Origin: an uncultured Nocardioides sp.
Lineage (GTDB): Bacteria > Actinomycetota > Actinomycetes > Propionibacteriales > Nocardioidaceae
Direction: 5' to 3'
Assembly (NCBI RefSeq): GCF_946885725.1
Contig: NZ_CAMPGZ010000069.1
Location: 1 to 18,296 of the forward strand
Length of the DNA: 18,296 nucleotides
Below, piece after piece: positions 6,530 through 14,881 of this stretch; position 1 is the first letter of the stretch, and each line of letters opens with the position of its first letter. Under the pieces are notes generated by a model. The model ran no database searches, was not told the origin of the DNA, and was given only the letters and a program-made list of their open reading frames with translations. Both the position numbers and the translations under genes were made by a program.

Positions 6530-7496
6530 TGAACGCGGGAGGACGGAGTCGAGCGAACGGGTACGGGGGCCCACCCCGCGCCGGCCCCCTCGCTCCCGCG
6601 ACCTGGACCAGCTGCTTCGCGAGCAGCGCCTCGTCATCGCCGACGTCATCGCCGGCGCCGCGCCCGGGACGCGCAGGCTGTTCCTGGCCGACCGCGGCAC
6701 CGACCGTTTTCGGTTCGCGGTCGGGCTGGCCCACGGGGCCGGCGGCGAGGAGGCGATCGCCAACGAGGTGCGCGTGCTCGCGATTCTCGACGAGAAGCTG
6801 CAGGGTCGGCTCAACGCGAGCGTCCCGCACGTCGTCGAGTGGGTCGACGGTCCCGGCGGCAAGCGCGGGCTGGTCGTCACGGCGGTGCCCGGACTCGCCT
6901 CGGTCGGCGCTCCCCCGCCGCCGTCCACGACAGTCCCCCGAGACCATTTCGTCGCCGTGGTGGCCTGGCTCGCGGAGGTGTGGAGCGCGACCGCCGGCGA
7001 GCCGACGCAGGTCGAGCTCGGCCGCAGCGCGGTCGACCAGGTGCTCAGCCGCTACCGCGGCGCCGCGCACGTCCGGCCGGCGATCGGCGCGCTGCTGCGG
7101 GCCCGCGGCCGGCTCGCTCAAGTGCAGGTACCGGCGGCCATGACCCACGGCTGTCTGTGCGCCCGCCACGTGTTCGTGCAGAACGGCGAGGTGGGCGTCG
7201 ACGACTGGGGCCTCGGTCGCAGCGACTCCGACCCGCTGCGCGACCTCGGCCGCTACGCCGTCGACGCCACCGGGCTGCGGCTGGCGGAGGTGGTCGCCGG
7301 CCGCACCAAGTTCGCGGGATCGGTCAAGGCCACGATGCAGGGCGCCCTGGACTCCCTGACCGTCCCGGTGCGGCTGTGGCGCGACGTGCTGCTGCTCGCG
7401 CAGTTCGAGGTCGCGCTCACCGAGCTCGCGCACGGCGACGCCGGCCGGCTGGCGGTGCTGCAGCAGGCGGTCCACGCGATGCCGGCGCGCCCCTGA
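6519..7496 (+). CDS. Aminoglycoside-phosphotransferase-fold protein with altered catalytic loop
   Basis: A 325-residue protein of APH/choline-kinase type. The C-lobe has the family layout: THGCLCARHVFV (209-220) corresponds to the catalytic HGDxxxxNV loop and VGVDDWGLGRSDSDPLRDL (225-243) to the metal-binding IDWE...GDPxxDL segment. The catalytic Asp is Cys212 and the loop Asn is His217, while Asp229 is kept. In the N-lobe, FRFAVGL shows no obvious ATP-binding Lys. It is therefore either a pseudokinase or an unusual enzyme. The ATG overlaps the dehydratase stop by 11 nt, so it belongs to the operon. Residues 1-28 are Arg/Pro-rich and probably disordered. Its role in polysaccharide production is unknown; a regulatory or sugar-phosphate-binding role would be guesswork. 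Confidence 0.75.
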   Translation: MTSDERGRTESSERVRGPTPRRPPRSRDLDQLLREQRLVIADVIAGAAPGTRRLFLADRGTDRFRFAVGLAHGAGGEEAIANEVRVLAILDEKLQGRLNASVPHVVEWVDGPGGKRGLVVTAVPGLASVGAPPPPSTTVPRDHFVAVVAWLAEVWSATAGEPTQVELGRSAVDQVLSRYRGAAHVRPAIGALLRARGRLAQVQVPAAMTHGCLCARHVFVQNGEVGVDDWGLGRSDSDPLRDLGRYAVDATGLRLAEVVAGRTKFAGSVKATMQGALDSLTVPVRLWRDVLLLAQFEVALTELAHGDAGRLAVLQQAVHAMPARP

Positions 7497-7591
7497 GGCG
7501 CCGGAGCGCGGACCACCACCACCGACCCGAGACCAGACACAGAGCACAGCCACAGACCACATACAGAGGCAGAGACCCAGAGGGGCAGTCC
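7497..7591 (+). other. T-depleted, CAGA-rich intercistronic spacer
   Basis: This 95-nt gap has only two T residues (7562 and 7589) and six CAGA tetramers between 7534 and 7581. The transcript would be nearly free of U and weakly structured. AGGGGC at 7581-7586 is the likely ribosome binding site of the epimerase gene. It is the longest gap inside the operon; an internal promoter is not evident. Confidence 0.6.
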
Positions 7592-8596
7592 ATGAGAGCA
7601 GTCGTCACCGGCGCCGCCGGATTCATCGGTTCGCACCTGAGCCAGCACCTGCTGGACAAGGGCGACGAGGTCCTGGGCATCGACTGCCTGACTGACTACT
7701 ACGACCCGCGCCGCAAGGAGCGCAACCTCGCGCCGCTGCGCAACCGGCCCGGCTTCGTCGAGTGCCGCCTCGACCTCGCCACCGCGCCGCTCGAGATGCT
7801 GTTCGAGAAGGCGGACGTGATCTACCACCTCGCCGGGCAGCCCGGCGTGCGGGCGTCGTGGGGCGAGGACTTCAAGCCCTACCTGTCGCGCAACATCCTC
7901 GCCACGCAGCGCGTGCTGGAGGCCGCGCGCGCGACCAAGGTCTACAAGGTCGTCTACGCCTCGTCGTCGTCGGTGTACGGCGACGCGGAGAGCTATCCGA
8001 CCACCGAGGACATGACGCCCCGGCCGGTCTCGCCGTACGGCATGACCAAGCTGGCCGCCGAGCACCTGTGCGAGATCTACCGGACGACGTCCGGCGTACC
8101 GACGGTGTCGCTGCGGTTGTTCACGGTCTACGGGCCTCGCCAACGCCCGGACATGGCGTTCACCCGCCTCGTCGAGGCGGCGCTGTCGGGTGACCCGTTC
8201 CTGCTGTACGGCGACGGCACGCAGAGCCGCGACTTCACCTACGTCTGGGACGTCGTGACCGCGATGCGGCAGGCCGCGCTGTCGCCGTGGACCGGCGTCG
8301 CCAACATCGGCGGCGGGTCGCGCACGACGATGCTCGAGGTCATCGAGAAGGTCCAGGCGCTCGCCGGACCGGTCCACCTCGTCCGGCTGCCGAGCCAGCG
8401 CGGCGACGTGAAGCACACCGCCGCGGACACGACCGTGGCGCGCAAGGGCTTCGGCTACCACCCACGCACGTCCCTCGACCAGGGCCTGGCGCACATGGTC
8501 GACGCGGCCCGGATCGGCTGGGAGCACGAGCAGCCCGTGCCGGCCGAGCCGCCCGGGCCCACGCCCTCGTCCCCGGCCGCGGAGGCGAGCCGATGA
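7592..8596 (+). CDS. NAD-dependent UDP-sugar epimerase (extended SDR, GalE/UDP-glucuronate 4-epimerase-like)
   Basis: A 334-residue extended short-chain dehydrogenase. The NAD-binding loop is TGAAGFIGSHL (6-16), with Asp31 at the end of beta-2. The catalytic set is SSSSVYG (124-130) with Tyr149 and Lys153 in SPYGMTKLAAEH. The segment LRLFTVYGPRQRPDMAF (174-190) resembles UDP-glucuronate 4-epimerases, where FTVYGP and RPDMA are typical; LLYGDGTQSRDFTYVWDVV (204-222) is a general family block. It probably interconverts the 4-OH of a UDP-hexose or UDP-hexuronate to supply the polymer. If the product is a uronic acid, the polymer would be acidic. The tail (about 313-334) is Pro/Ala-rich and looks disordered. 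The stop overlaps the next start by 4 nt (ATGA). Confidence 0.9.
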   Translation: MRAVVTGAAGFIGSHLSQHLLDKGDEVLGIDCLTDYYDPRRKERNLAPLRNRPGFVECRLDLATAPLEMLFEKADVIYHLAGQPGVRASWGEDFKPYLSRNILATQRVLEAARATKVYKVVYASSSSVYGDAESYPTTEDMTPRPVSPYGMTKLAAEHLCEIYRTTSGVPTVSLRLFTVYGPRQRPDMAFTRLVEAALSGDPFLLYGDGTQSRDFTYVWDVVTAMRQAALSPWTGVANIGGGSRTTMLEVIEKVQALAGPVHLVRLPSQRGDVKHTAADTTVARKGFGYHPRTSLDQGLAHMVDAARIGWEHEQPVPAEPPGPTPSSPAAEASR

Positions 8597-9885
8597 GCCG
8601 CTCGGTGTGGCCGGCGGTCCCCCGCCGGATCGTGCCCAAGGCGCTGCTCCCCCGTCAGCCGGAGCTGCCCAAGGTCAAGGTCCTGCACGTCATCACCCGG
8701 TTCATCGCCGGCTCCGGCGGCAACACGCTGCTGTCGGCGGTGGGGATGGACCGGGACCGCTACGAGGTGTGGGTGGCGGCGATGCCCGGCGGTCCGCTCT
8801 GGGAGCAGGCCGCCGAGGCCGGCGTGCACTGCGTCGACGTACGCCACATGAAGGAGACGATCTCGCCGAAGCACGACCTGCTCGCCTGCCTCGAGCTGGT
8901 CCGGCTGATGCGACGCGAGCGGTTCACGGTCGTGCACACGCACTGCAGCAAGGCCGGCCTGATCGCTCGCGTCGCGGCCCGGATCGCTCGCGTGCCGGTC
9001 GTCGTGCACACGTTCCACATCTTCGCCGCGCACGACGGGCTCAGCCGTCGGCGCCGGTGGCTCTACCTGTTCCTCGACCGGATGGCGCGCAGGCTGGCGC
9101 ACCACTACGTCGCCGTCGCACCGCGCGTCGCGCAGGAGGCCGTGCACAACCGGATCGCACCGCCCGGGAAGGTGACGGTCATCCCGTCAGCGGTCGCGCT
9201 CGACGACATCCCGACCACGACGGACCCGACCGTGCGGGCCGAGCTCGGCATCGACGACGGCGCCCCCGTCGTCGGCACCGTCGGCCGCATCGTGGCCCAG
9301 AAGGCGCCGCTCGACTTCGTGCGCATGTGCGCCGAGGTCCACAAGGTGCGCCCCGACGTGCACTTCGTGATGGTCGGCGACACGACGCTCGAGTCCGCGG
9401 GACTCGAGAAGGAGACCCACAACGAGGCCGCCCGACTCGGCGTGCCGATCCTGTTCACGGGCTTCCGGGCGGACGCCCCGCGCGTGGCCGCGGCGTTCGA
9501 CGTCTACTGCGTGCCGTCACGCTACGAGGGCCTGGGCCGCGCCGTCACCGAGGCGATGGCCTCCGGCCGGGCCGTGGTCGCCACCGCCGTCAATGGCGTG
9601 CCCGACCTCGTCGAGCCGGGCTGCACCGGACTCCTCGCCACGCCGGGCGACCCGTCCTCGATGGCGCGCTCGGTGCTGTGGCTGCTGGACCACCCGGCCG
9701 AGGCCGCGGCGATGGGCGCCGCCGGCCGCGAGCGGGTGCGCAGCCACTTCTCGGCCGAGGTGATGTGCGGCGCGCTCGACGAGCTCTACAGCGACCTGGT
9801 GGGCCAGGTGCTCCCCCAGGCCACCACGGCACCGGGAAAGGCACAGAAATCCGAACAAGGCGCCGACGTCCTTCGATCGGCGTAG
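8593..9885 (+). CDS. Glycosyltransferase family 4 (GT-B fold)
   Basis: A 430-residue retaining glycosyltransferase. The N-domain starts VKVLHVITRFIAGSGGNT (28-45), the usual glycine-rich acceptor-side loop. HTHCSKAGLIARVAAR and VVHTFHIF follow, as in GT4 enzymes acting on lipid-linked sugars. The C-domain has VGTVGRIVAQKAPLDFV (227-243) and the donor-binding EX7E motif, Glu312 and Glu320, in YEGLGRAVTEAMASGR. No membrane helix is seen; a basic N-terminus (VPRRIVPKALLPRQP) and the SRRRRWLYLFLDRMARRL segment could bind the inner membrane face. The ATG overlaps the epimerase stop and has GGAGG seven bases upstream. It should add one sugar to the undecaprenyl-linked unit; donor unknown. The last 25 residues are low complexity. 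Confidence 0.93.
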   Translation: MSRSVWPAVPRRIVPKALLPRQPELPKVKVLHVITRFIAGSGGNTLLSAVGMDRDRYEVWVAAMPGGPLWEQAAEAGVHCVDVRHMKETISPKHDLLACLELVRLMRRERFTVVHTHCSKAGLIARVAARIARVPVVVHTFHIFAAHDGLSRRRRWLYLFLDRMARRLAHHYVAVAPRVAQEAVHNRIAPPGKVTVIPSAVALDDIPTTTDPTVRAELGIDDGAPVVGTVGRIVAQKAPLDFVRMCAEVHKVRPDVHFVMVGDTTLESAGLEKETHNEAARLGVPILFTGFRADAPRVAAAFDVYCVPSRYEGLGRAVTEAMASGRAVVATAVNGVPDLVEPGCTGLLATPGDPSSMARSVLWLLDHPAEAAAMGAAGRERVRSHFSAEVMCGALDELYSDLVGQVLPQATTAPGKAQKSEQGADVLRSA

Positions 9886-9940
9886 GCGGGATACGCACCC
9901 GCACGCGTGCCCGGGGGGCGGGCCCGCGGCGAGGATCCAG
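9886..9940. repeat. Clustered GC palindromes between glycosyltransferase and flippase genes
   Basis: The gap holds two perfect 10-bp palindromes, GCACGCGTGC (9901-9910) and GCGGGCCCGC (9918-9927), and a 5-bp stem GCGGG/CCCGC (9886-9890 with 9898-9902). No T-tract follows. They might form RNA hairpins that tune expression of the downstream flippase gene, or be chance in GC-rich DNA. GAGGA at 9931-9935 is the ribosome binding site for the ATG at 9941. Confidence 0.4.
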
Positions 9941-11527
9941 ATGATTCGACTGCAGGGGGCAGGAATGAAGACAGGGGGTCGCGTCGCCGCACCGGCGACG
10001 CCCGCGGCGACGCGCAACCTGACCCGTCGCGCGTCGCTCAACGCGGTGGCCTCCGGCCTCGACTACGGCGCCCGCGCGGTGGTCGAGCTCGTCGTCAGTC
10101 CCCTCATCGTCTCGGGCCTCGGTGCCGCGACGTACGGCGCCTGGCGGGTGCTGTGGCAGTGGTCCAGCTACGTCTGGGGCGCGAGCGGCCGCTCCGCGCA
10201 GGCGCTGCAGTACGCCATCGCCCACAAGCAGTGGACCGCCCCCGACCAGGAGAAGCGGCAGCTGGTCGGCGCGGCGGCGGTCGTCTGGCTGGTCTTCCTC
10301 CCGCTGCTCCTCGTCGCCGGCGCGCTGGGCGTGTGGCTCGCTCCGGGGCTCCTCGACGTACCGGCCGACCAGGTCACGCCGCTGCGCGTCGCGGCCACGC
10401 TGCTCACCGTCGACGCCGCCGCGATGACGCTGCTGACCCTGCCGCGGTCGGCGCTCGTCGGCGAGAACCTCGGCTACACCCGGATGGGGGTGTCCGCCGC
10501 GCTCGTGGCTGTCGGCGGCGCGCTGATGGTCGGGTCGGTGAAGCTCGGCCTCGGGCTGCCCGGGCTCGCCGCAGCGACGCTCACGACCACCTTCCTCACC
10601 GGCATCGTGTTCTGGACGATCACCCGGCGCCGCCTCGGGTGGTTCGGTTTCGCTCGGCCCACGCGCGCGCTGACCCGCTGGTTCCTGGGGCTGTCGGCGT
10701 GGTTCCTGGGCTGGAAGCTCGTGCTCGAGCTGATGATCGCCAGCGACGTGCTCGTGCTCGCGGCGTTCGTGCCACTGGCCGCGGTGGCCGCGTTCGCGCT
10801 CACCAAGTGGGTCGGTGACGCGATGGCGCAGGTGCTCGCGATGGTGGTGCAGGCGACCATCCCCGGCATCGGTGGCTACCTCGGCTCCGGCGCCCGCGAC
10901 AAGGCGGCGACGCTGCGCGGCGAGGTGATGGCGCTCGTGTGGGTGCTCGGCACCGGCATGAGCGTGACGATCATGCTCTGGAACGCCGCGTTCGTCGGCC
11001 TGTGGGTCGGCGAGAGCCTGTACGCCGGAGACACGGTCACGCTGTTGCTGGTCGTGCTGGCCTTCCAGCTCGCGCTGATCAAGGCCGACACGTTCGTCAT
11101 CGACGTAGCGCTCAAGCCGCGGATCAAGGTCGTCGCCGGCGTCGTGGCGGCGGTGACCTCCATCGGGCTCGCCGCCCTCGCCGCCGGCCCCCTCGGCGGC
11201 GCGGCGGTCGGCCTCTGTCTCGGACTGGTGGCCGGCCGGGCGGTCCTGGGCGTCACGGCGCCCGTCGCGGTGGGCCGGTTCCTGGGCGTCCCCCTGAGCC
11301 GACAGCTGAGGGCCATCGTCCGCCCGGCCCTGGTCACCGCGCTGTTCCTCGCGGTCGCGTACGAGGTCGCGCCGCACCTGCCGCACGTGGGCTGGCTGAC
11401 GCTCGTGCCCGCGGTGGCGCTCACCGCGGTCGTCTCCTCCGGGCTGGCGCTCGTGCTCGGCCTCGACCGGACCCAGCGCCGGCGGCTCGTGCGACGCGTC
11501 CACGCAGTGCTCGGGAGGACCGCATGA
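9941..11527 (+). CDS. Wzx-type lipid-linked oligosaccharide flippase (MOP superfamily)
   Basis: A 528-residue integral membrane protein with about 12-14 hydrophobic segments. They begin with the amphipathic start ASLNAVASGLDYGARAVVELVVSPLIVSGLG (31-61), which resembles the first helix of polysaccharide flippases, and end with LTLVPAVALTAVVSSGLALVLGL. A long charged loop follows the first helices (HKQWTAPDQEKRQ, 95-107). The role fits its place between a glycosyltransferase and a polymerase: moving the undecaprenyl-diphosphate repeat unit across the membrane. The start is ambiguous. The ATG at 9941 has GAGGA at good spacing; the ATG at 9965 has AGGGGG five bases upstream and would remove eight residues. 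The stop overlaps the polymerase start (ATGA). Confidence 0.85.
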   Translation: MIRLQGAGMKTGGRVAAPATPAATRNLTRRASLNAVASGLDYGARAVVELVVSPLIVSGLGAATYGAWRVLWQWSSYVWGASGRSAQALQYAIAHKQWTAPDQEKRQLVGAAAVVWLVFLPLLLVAGALGVWLAPGLLDVPADQVTPLRVAATLLTVDAAAMTLLTLPRSALVGENLGYTRMGVSAALVAVGGALMVGSVKLGLGLPGLAAATLTTTFLTGIVFWTITRRRLGWFGFARPTRALTRWFLGLSAWFLGWKLVLELMIASDVLVLAAFVPLAAVAAFALTKWVGDAMAQVLAMVVQATIPGIGGYLGSGARDKAATLRGEVMALVWVLGTGMSVTIMLWNAAFVGLWVGESLYAGDTVTLLLVVLAFQLALIKADTFVIDVALKPRIKVVAGVVAAVTSIGLAALAAGPLGGAAVGLCLGLVAGRAVLGVTAPVAVGRFLGVPLSRQLRAIVRPALVTALFLAVAYEVAPHLPHVGWLTLVPAVALTAVVSSGLALVLGLDRTQRRRLVRRVHAVLGRTA

Positions 11528-12810
11528 CCACCTTCGTGACGGGCCCGACCGCCCTCACCGCCGCTCGTCCGGTCACCGCCGTCCGCGTGCCGGTCCGCAC
11601 CGCCGACGTGCTGGTCGTCGGCGGCGCCATGCTCGCCCCGCTCAACCTGCTGATCTGGCGCAGCTTCAGCGTCTACGACCTGCTCGTGTTCGTCGCTCTG
11701 TTCTTCCTGCTGAGCGAGCGCCGCTTCGTGTGGCCGTCGGCCGGCTACCTCGCGGCGTCGTACGTGTTCATCCTCGCCGCGCTGGTCAGTGCCTTCCGGT
11801 CGACCCACGCGATGGAAGCGATGACGCAGGTGCTGCAGTACGCGTTCATCTTCTTCGTGCAGGTGCCGGTGGTGATCAGTGTCGTGCGCACCAGGGGCCG
11901 CGCGGTGACGTCGATCGCCCTGCTCTGCTTCGGCACGCTGGCCGCGATCGCGCACGCCTACGTCTTCCGCCCGACGCAGGGCGCCGGCCGCGTCGTGGTG
12001 TTCTACAGCGAGAACCCGAACCGGCTCGGCTACCCCGCGGCGTACCTCATCCCGCTGCTGGTGGTGCTCTGGCTGCTCAGCCGGAACGCCGGAAGGGCCG
12101 CGCGGGTCACGGCCACGGCCGCGCTGCTGGCCGGCATGTATCTCAGCGTCTGGGCGGTGGCCGCGTCCGGGTCGCGCAGCAGCCTCCTCGGCGCCGGCAT
12201 CGCCCTGGTCGTGTTCGTGGTCCGACCGGGGGTCGGGATCGTGCGCAACCTGGGCCGCCTGCTCGCAGTCGCCGCGGTGTGCGGCGTCGTCGGGGTCGGC
12301 CTGCTCGCCACCGGCCAGCTGCCGAACACGCTCGAGGAGCGGATCGAACGCAGCCTGGACACCAGCGACATCGAGGCCCAGGCGAACCTGGTCGGCGACC
12401 GCGAGCACCTCATCAACGCCGGCACGGCCGCGTTCTTCGAGACACCGCTCGTCGGCACCGGCCTCGACAACTTCCGCTACGTCGCACCCGCGTACGAAGT
12501 GGAGGCCACCGCCCAGCTGCCGCACAACCTCTGGCTCCAGCTGGGGGTGCAGGTCGGTGCGATCGGCACCGCGGCCTTCGCCGTGTGGCTCGTGCTGTGG
12601 GGCTTCGACGTCGTCGGCACCGTCCGGCGCGCCCATCCGCCCGACGCCCATCTGCTGTGGGGGCTCTTCGCCTCCATGGCCGGGATTCTCACCATCTTCA
12701 TGTTCGCGCCCGAGATGCTCGACCGGCACTACTGGCTGATCGCCGCACTGGGACTCGCCGCTGTCCGGGGCTGCCGGACGTCGTACCTGCCAGGAGGCCG
12801 TAACCGATGA
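11524..12810 (+). CDS. Wzy-type polysaccharide polymerase / O-antigen-ligase-family protein
   Basis: A 428-residue polytopic protein with around ten or more membrane segments. The Wzy_C domain signature is visible: YSENPNRLGYPAAYLIPLL (161-179), then AVAASGSRSSLLGAGIAL (211-228). A large outer loop (about 262-335) has DREHLINAGTAAFFETPLVG, GTGLDNFRYVAP and the conserved His334 in QLPHNLWLQLG. In this family Arg and His residues in the outer loops act on the undecaprenyl-linked substrate. Next to a flippase it is more likely a repeat-unit polymerase than a ligase. GGGAGG precedes the ATG by five bases, and the start and the stop both overlap their neighbours by 4 nt. The enzyme is expected to work with the Wzz-type domain encoded by the next gene. 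Confidence 0.88.
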   Translation: MTTFVTGPTALTAARPVTAVRVPVRTADVLVVGGAMLAPLNLLIWRSFSVYDLLVFVALFFLLSERRFVWPSAGYLAASYVFILAALVSAFRSTHAMEAMTQVLQYAFIFFVQVPVVISVVRTRGRAVTSIALLCFGTLAAIAHAYVFRPTQGAGRVVVFYSENPNRLGYPAAYLIPLLVVLWLLSRNAGRAARVTATAALLAGMYLSVWAVAASGSRSSLLGAGIALVVFVVRPGVGIVRNLGRLLAVAAVCGVVGVGLLATGQLPNTLEERIERSLDTSDIEAQANLVGDREHLINAGTAAFFETPLVGTGLDNFRYVAPAYEVEATAQLPHNLWLQLGVQVGAIGTAAFAVWLVLWGFDVVGTVRRAHPPDAHLLWGLFASMAGILTIFMFAPEMLDRHYWLIAALGLAAVRGCRTSYLPGGRNR

Positions 12811-14873
12811 CCGATGCCGCCGCGGGCCTGTCCGTCCTGCACGTGATCGTGCGGGCCGGGCCCACCAACAGTCAGTACAACGAGCACTGCCTGCCCGTCC
12901 TGGACACCAGGACCGTCACGGTCTGCTCGCTGTTCCCCGCCGACGTGACCCCGCCCGACGGCCTGCGCCTCTTCGAGGGCGACGGGTCGGTGCGCGGTTG
13001 CTTCCGCGCGCTCCGCCGGGCGCTCACCGCCGACGACTACGACGTCGTCCACGTGCACGCGCCGGCCAGCGGGATCGTGACGCTCTGGACCTACTTCCGG
13101 ATGCGCCGCTCGCGCCGCGACCTGGTGTTCACGATCCACAACAGCTGGCAGAGCTTCCGTCTCCGCAACCGCTTGTTCCTGCGGTACATCATGCTGATGT
13201 TCCCGCTGATCGTGCTGTGCGGGCAGGCGGCGTACGAGTCGCTGCCCAAGCGGCTGCGCCGGCTCCGCCAGGACAAGCTCCAGGTGGTGCCGAACGGCGT
13301 GGACGTCGAACGCGTCGACCGCGCCCTCGAGGGCTACATCCCTCAACGGGCACCGGGCTTCCACGTCACCGCGGTCAGCCGGCTCATCCCGATCAAGCAC
13401 CCGCACACCGCGCTGTCGGCGTTCCTGGCCATGCGCAAACGCGAGGACAGGCTGACATTCATCGGCGACGGACTGCTGCGGATGCAGCTCAACGACCGCA
13501 TCCAGCACGAGCACCTGCTGCAGTCGGTGCAGCTGCGCGGGATCGTCCCGCGGGACGAGGTGTACCGCGAACTCGCGAACGCCGACGTGTTCATCACGAC
13601 GTCGGCGGGCGAGGGTCTGCCGGTCGCGATGCTCGAGGCGATGGCCTGCGGCGTACCGGTGATCGCCTCCGACATCCCGCCGCACCGCGAGATCGCCCGC
13701 GCCGCCAAGGGTCTGCCCCTGGTGCGCGTCGGCGACACCGCGGGCTTCGCGCGGGCGCTGGACCGGATGCGCGCCACGAGTCCCGAAGAGCGTGAGGCGA
13801 TCGGCCGGCGGCTCCGCCAGACCGTGATCGAACAGTTCAGCGTCACGAGCATGAACGACGCCTACGGCCGGCTCTACCGCCAGCGCGTCCCGCGGGGCGC
13901 TGAGGTCGGCCGGGCGCTCCGAACCGCCACGCGGCTCGACCCGCAGACGGCCGGCCTGGGCCAGCGGCTGCGCGCCCGGCTGGGTTTCCTGCTCGCGCTC
14001 ACCCTGCTGGGCGGCGCGGTCGGCTTCGGTGTCGCGTACGTCCAGACGCCGGTGTACAAGGGCGCGATCAGCCTGCAGGTCGGCCGCGACCTGGCCGTGG
14101 CGGCGGACGACGAGACGCTCCAGACCAGTGCGGTCCTCGCGAACCGGTACGCCGACCTGGTGCGGCGCGAGCCCGTGCTCGGACCGGTCGCCGAGGACGG
14201 CTGGGCGGACGACTGGCGGGACCTCTCGCGGGACGTCTCCGCCCGCACCGGCGCGAAGAACGCCCAGCTGGTCGAGATCAGCGTCTACACCGACGACCCG
14301 CAGAAGTCGACCGACCTGGCCACCGCCGTCGCCGACTCGCTGATGCGGGAGGCCCGCGAGCAGATCACGTCGTCCGACCGCTCCTTCCTGCGCGAGCAGC
14401 TCACCGCGCTCGAGGCGGACATCGCCCGCGAGCACCGCGAGCTGCTGCGCCTGCAGGACGCGCTGGCCGCAGCGCCCGAGGCGGACCGCCAGACGCTCGC
14501 GAGCCGCATCGCGGCGACCCAGAACACCCTCGCCGCGCTGCGCTCGAACTACACCGAGCTGGACGCGCTCGACACCTCGGAGGCCGGCGAGCTCTCGATC
14601 GTCGACGAGGCGTGGAGCACCCGGTCGCCGCTGCGGCCGACGCCGCTCGTGCTGGCTCTGGCCGGCATGCTGATCGGCCTGACGCTCGGCATCGCCTGGG
14701 TCCACCTGTTCGACCAGCGGCCGCCCGTCGTACCCGCGGCCGCGCCGCTGCCGGCGCCGGCGCCGGACATCCCCGAGCAGACGCAGCAGCACCGCCACAA
14801 CGGCCGCGTGCGCTCCTCGGCGTGGGCGGCGAGCGACACGTGGCACGAGCACCACGACATCGAACGAAGGTGA
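12807..14873 (+). CDS. Fusion of GT4 glycosyltransferase and Wzz-type chain-length determinant
   Basis: One 688-residue frame with two normally separate functions. Residues 1-360 are a GT4 enzyme: SVLHVIVRAGPTNSQYN at the start, DVVHVHAPASG, VVPNGVDVERV (160-170), VSRLIPIKHP, and the EX7E motif Glu269/Glu277 in EGLPVAMLEAMACGVPV. Residues 392-412 form a membrane helix (GFLLALTLLGGAVGFGVAY). A Wzz-like domain follows: a beta part with YKGAISLQV and LVEISVYTDDP, a coiled-coil-prone stretch (520-585), a Pro-rich entry (SPLRPTP) and a second helix (614-634). The tail (640-688) is Pro- then His-rich, without the tyrosine-kinase domain some Wzz homologues carry. No in-frame ATG, GTG or TTG lies between Met349 and Val416, so a separate Wzz start is unlikely. 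AGGAGG precedes the ATG by nine bases. It probably couples sugar addition to chain-length control at the membrane. Confidence 0.85.
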   Translation: MTDAAAGLSVLHVIVRAGPTNSQYNEHCLPVLDTRTVTVCSLFPADVTPPDGLRLFEGDGSVRGCFRALRRALTADDYDVVHVHAPASGIVTLWTYFRMRRSRRDLVFTIHNSWQSFRLRNRLFLRYIMLMFPLIVLCGQAAYESLPKRLRRLRQDKLQVVPNGVDVERVDRALEGYIPQRAPGFHVTAVSRLIPIKHPHTALSAFLAMRKREDRLTFIGDGLLRMQLNDRIQHEHLLQSVQLRGIVPRDEVYRELANADVFITTSAGEGLPVAMLEAMACGVPVIASDIPPHREIARAAKGLPLVRVGDTAGFARALDRMRATSPEEREAIGRRLRQTVIEQFSVTSMNDAYGRLYRQRVPRGAEVGRALRTATRLDPQTAGLGQRLRARLGFLLALTLLGGAVGFGVAYVQTPVYKGAISLQVGRDLAVAADDETLQTSAVLANRYADLVRREPVLGPVAEDGWADDWRDLSRDVSARTGAKNAQLVEISVYTDDPQKSTDLATAVADSLMREAREQITSSDRSFLREQLTALEADIAREHRELLRLQDALAAAPEADRQTLASRIAATQNTLAALRSNYTELDALDTSEAGELSIVDEAWSTRSPLRPTPLVLALAGMLIGLTLGIAWVHLFDQRPPVVPAAAPLPAPAPDIPEQTQQHRHNGRVRSSAWAASDTWHEHHDIERR

Positions 14874-14881
14874 GCTGACCG

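Noticed and set aside
9590..11503. 637-codon open frame on the - strand across the flippase gene
   Set aside because: A low-complexity Arg/Asp/Glu/His product opposite a clear membrane protein; a shadow frame.
10876..12729. 617-codon open frame on the - strand across flippase and polymerase genes
   Set aside because: Same shadow pattern; the + strand proteins have coherent membrane segments and family motifs.
14052..14873. Separate Wzz gene starting at an internal GTG
   Set aside because: The only nearby in-frame start (14052) lies after the first membrane helix and would delete it; no ribosome binding site precedes it.
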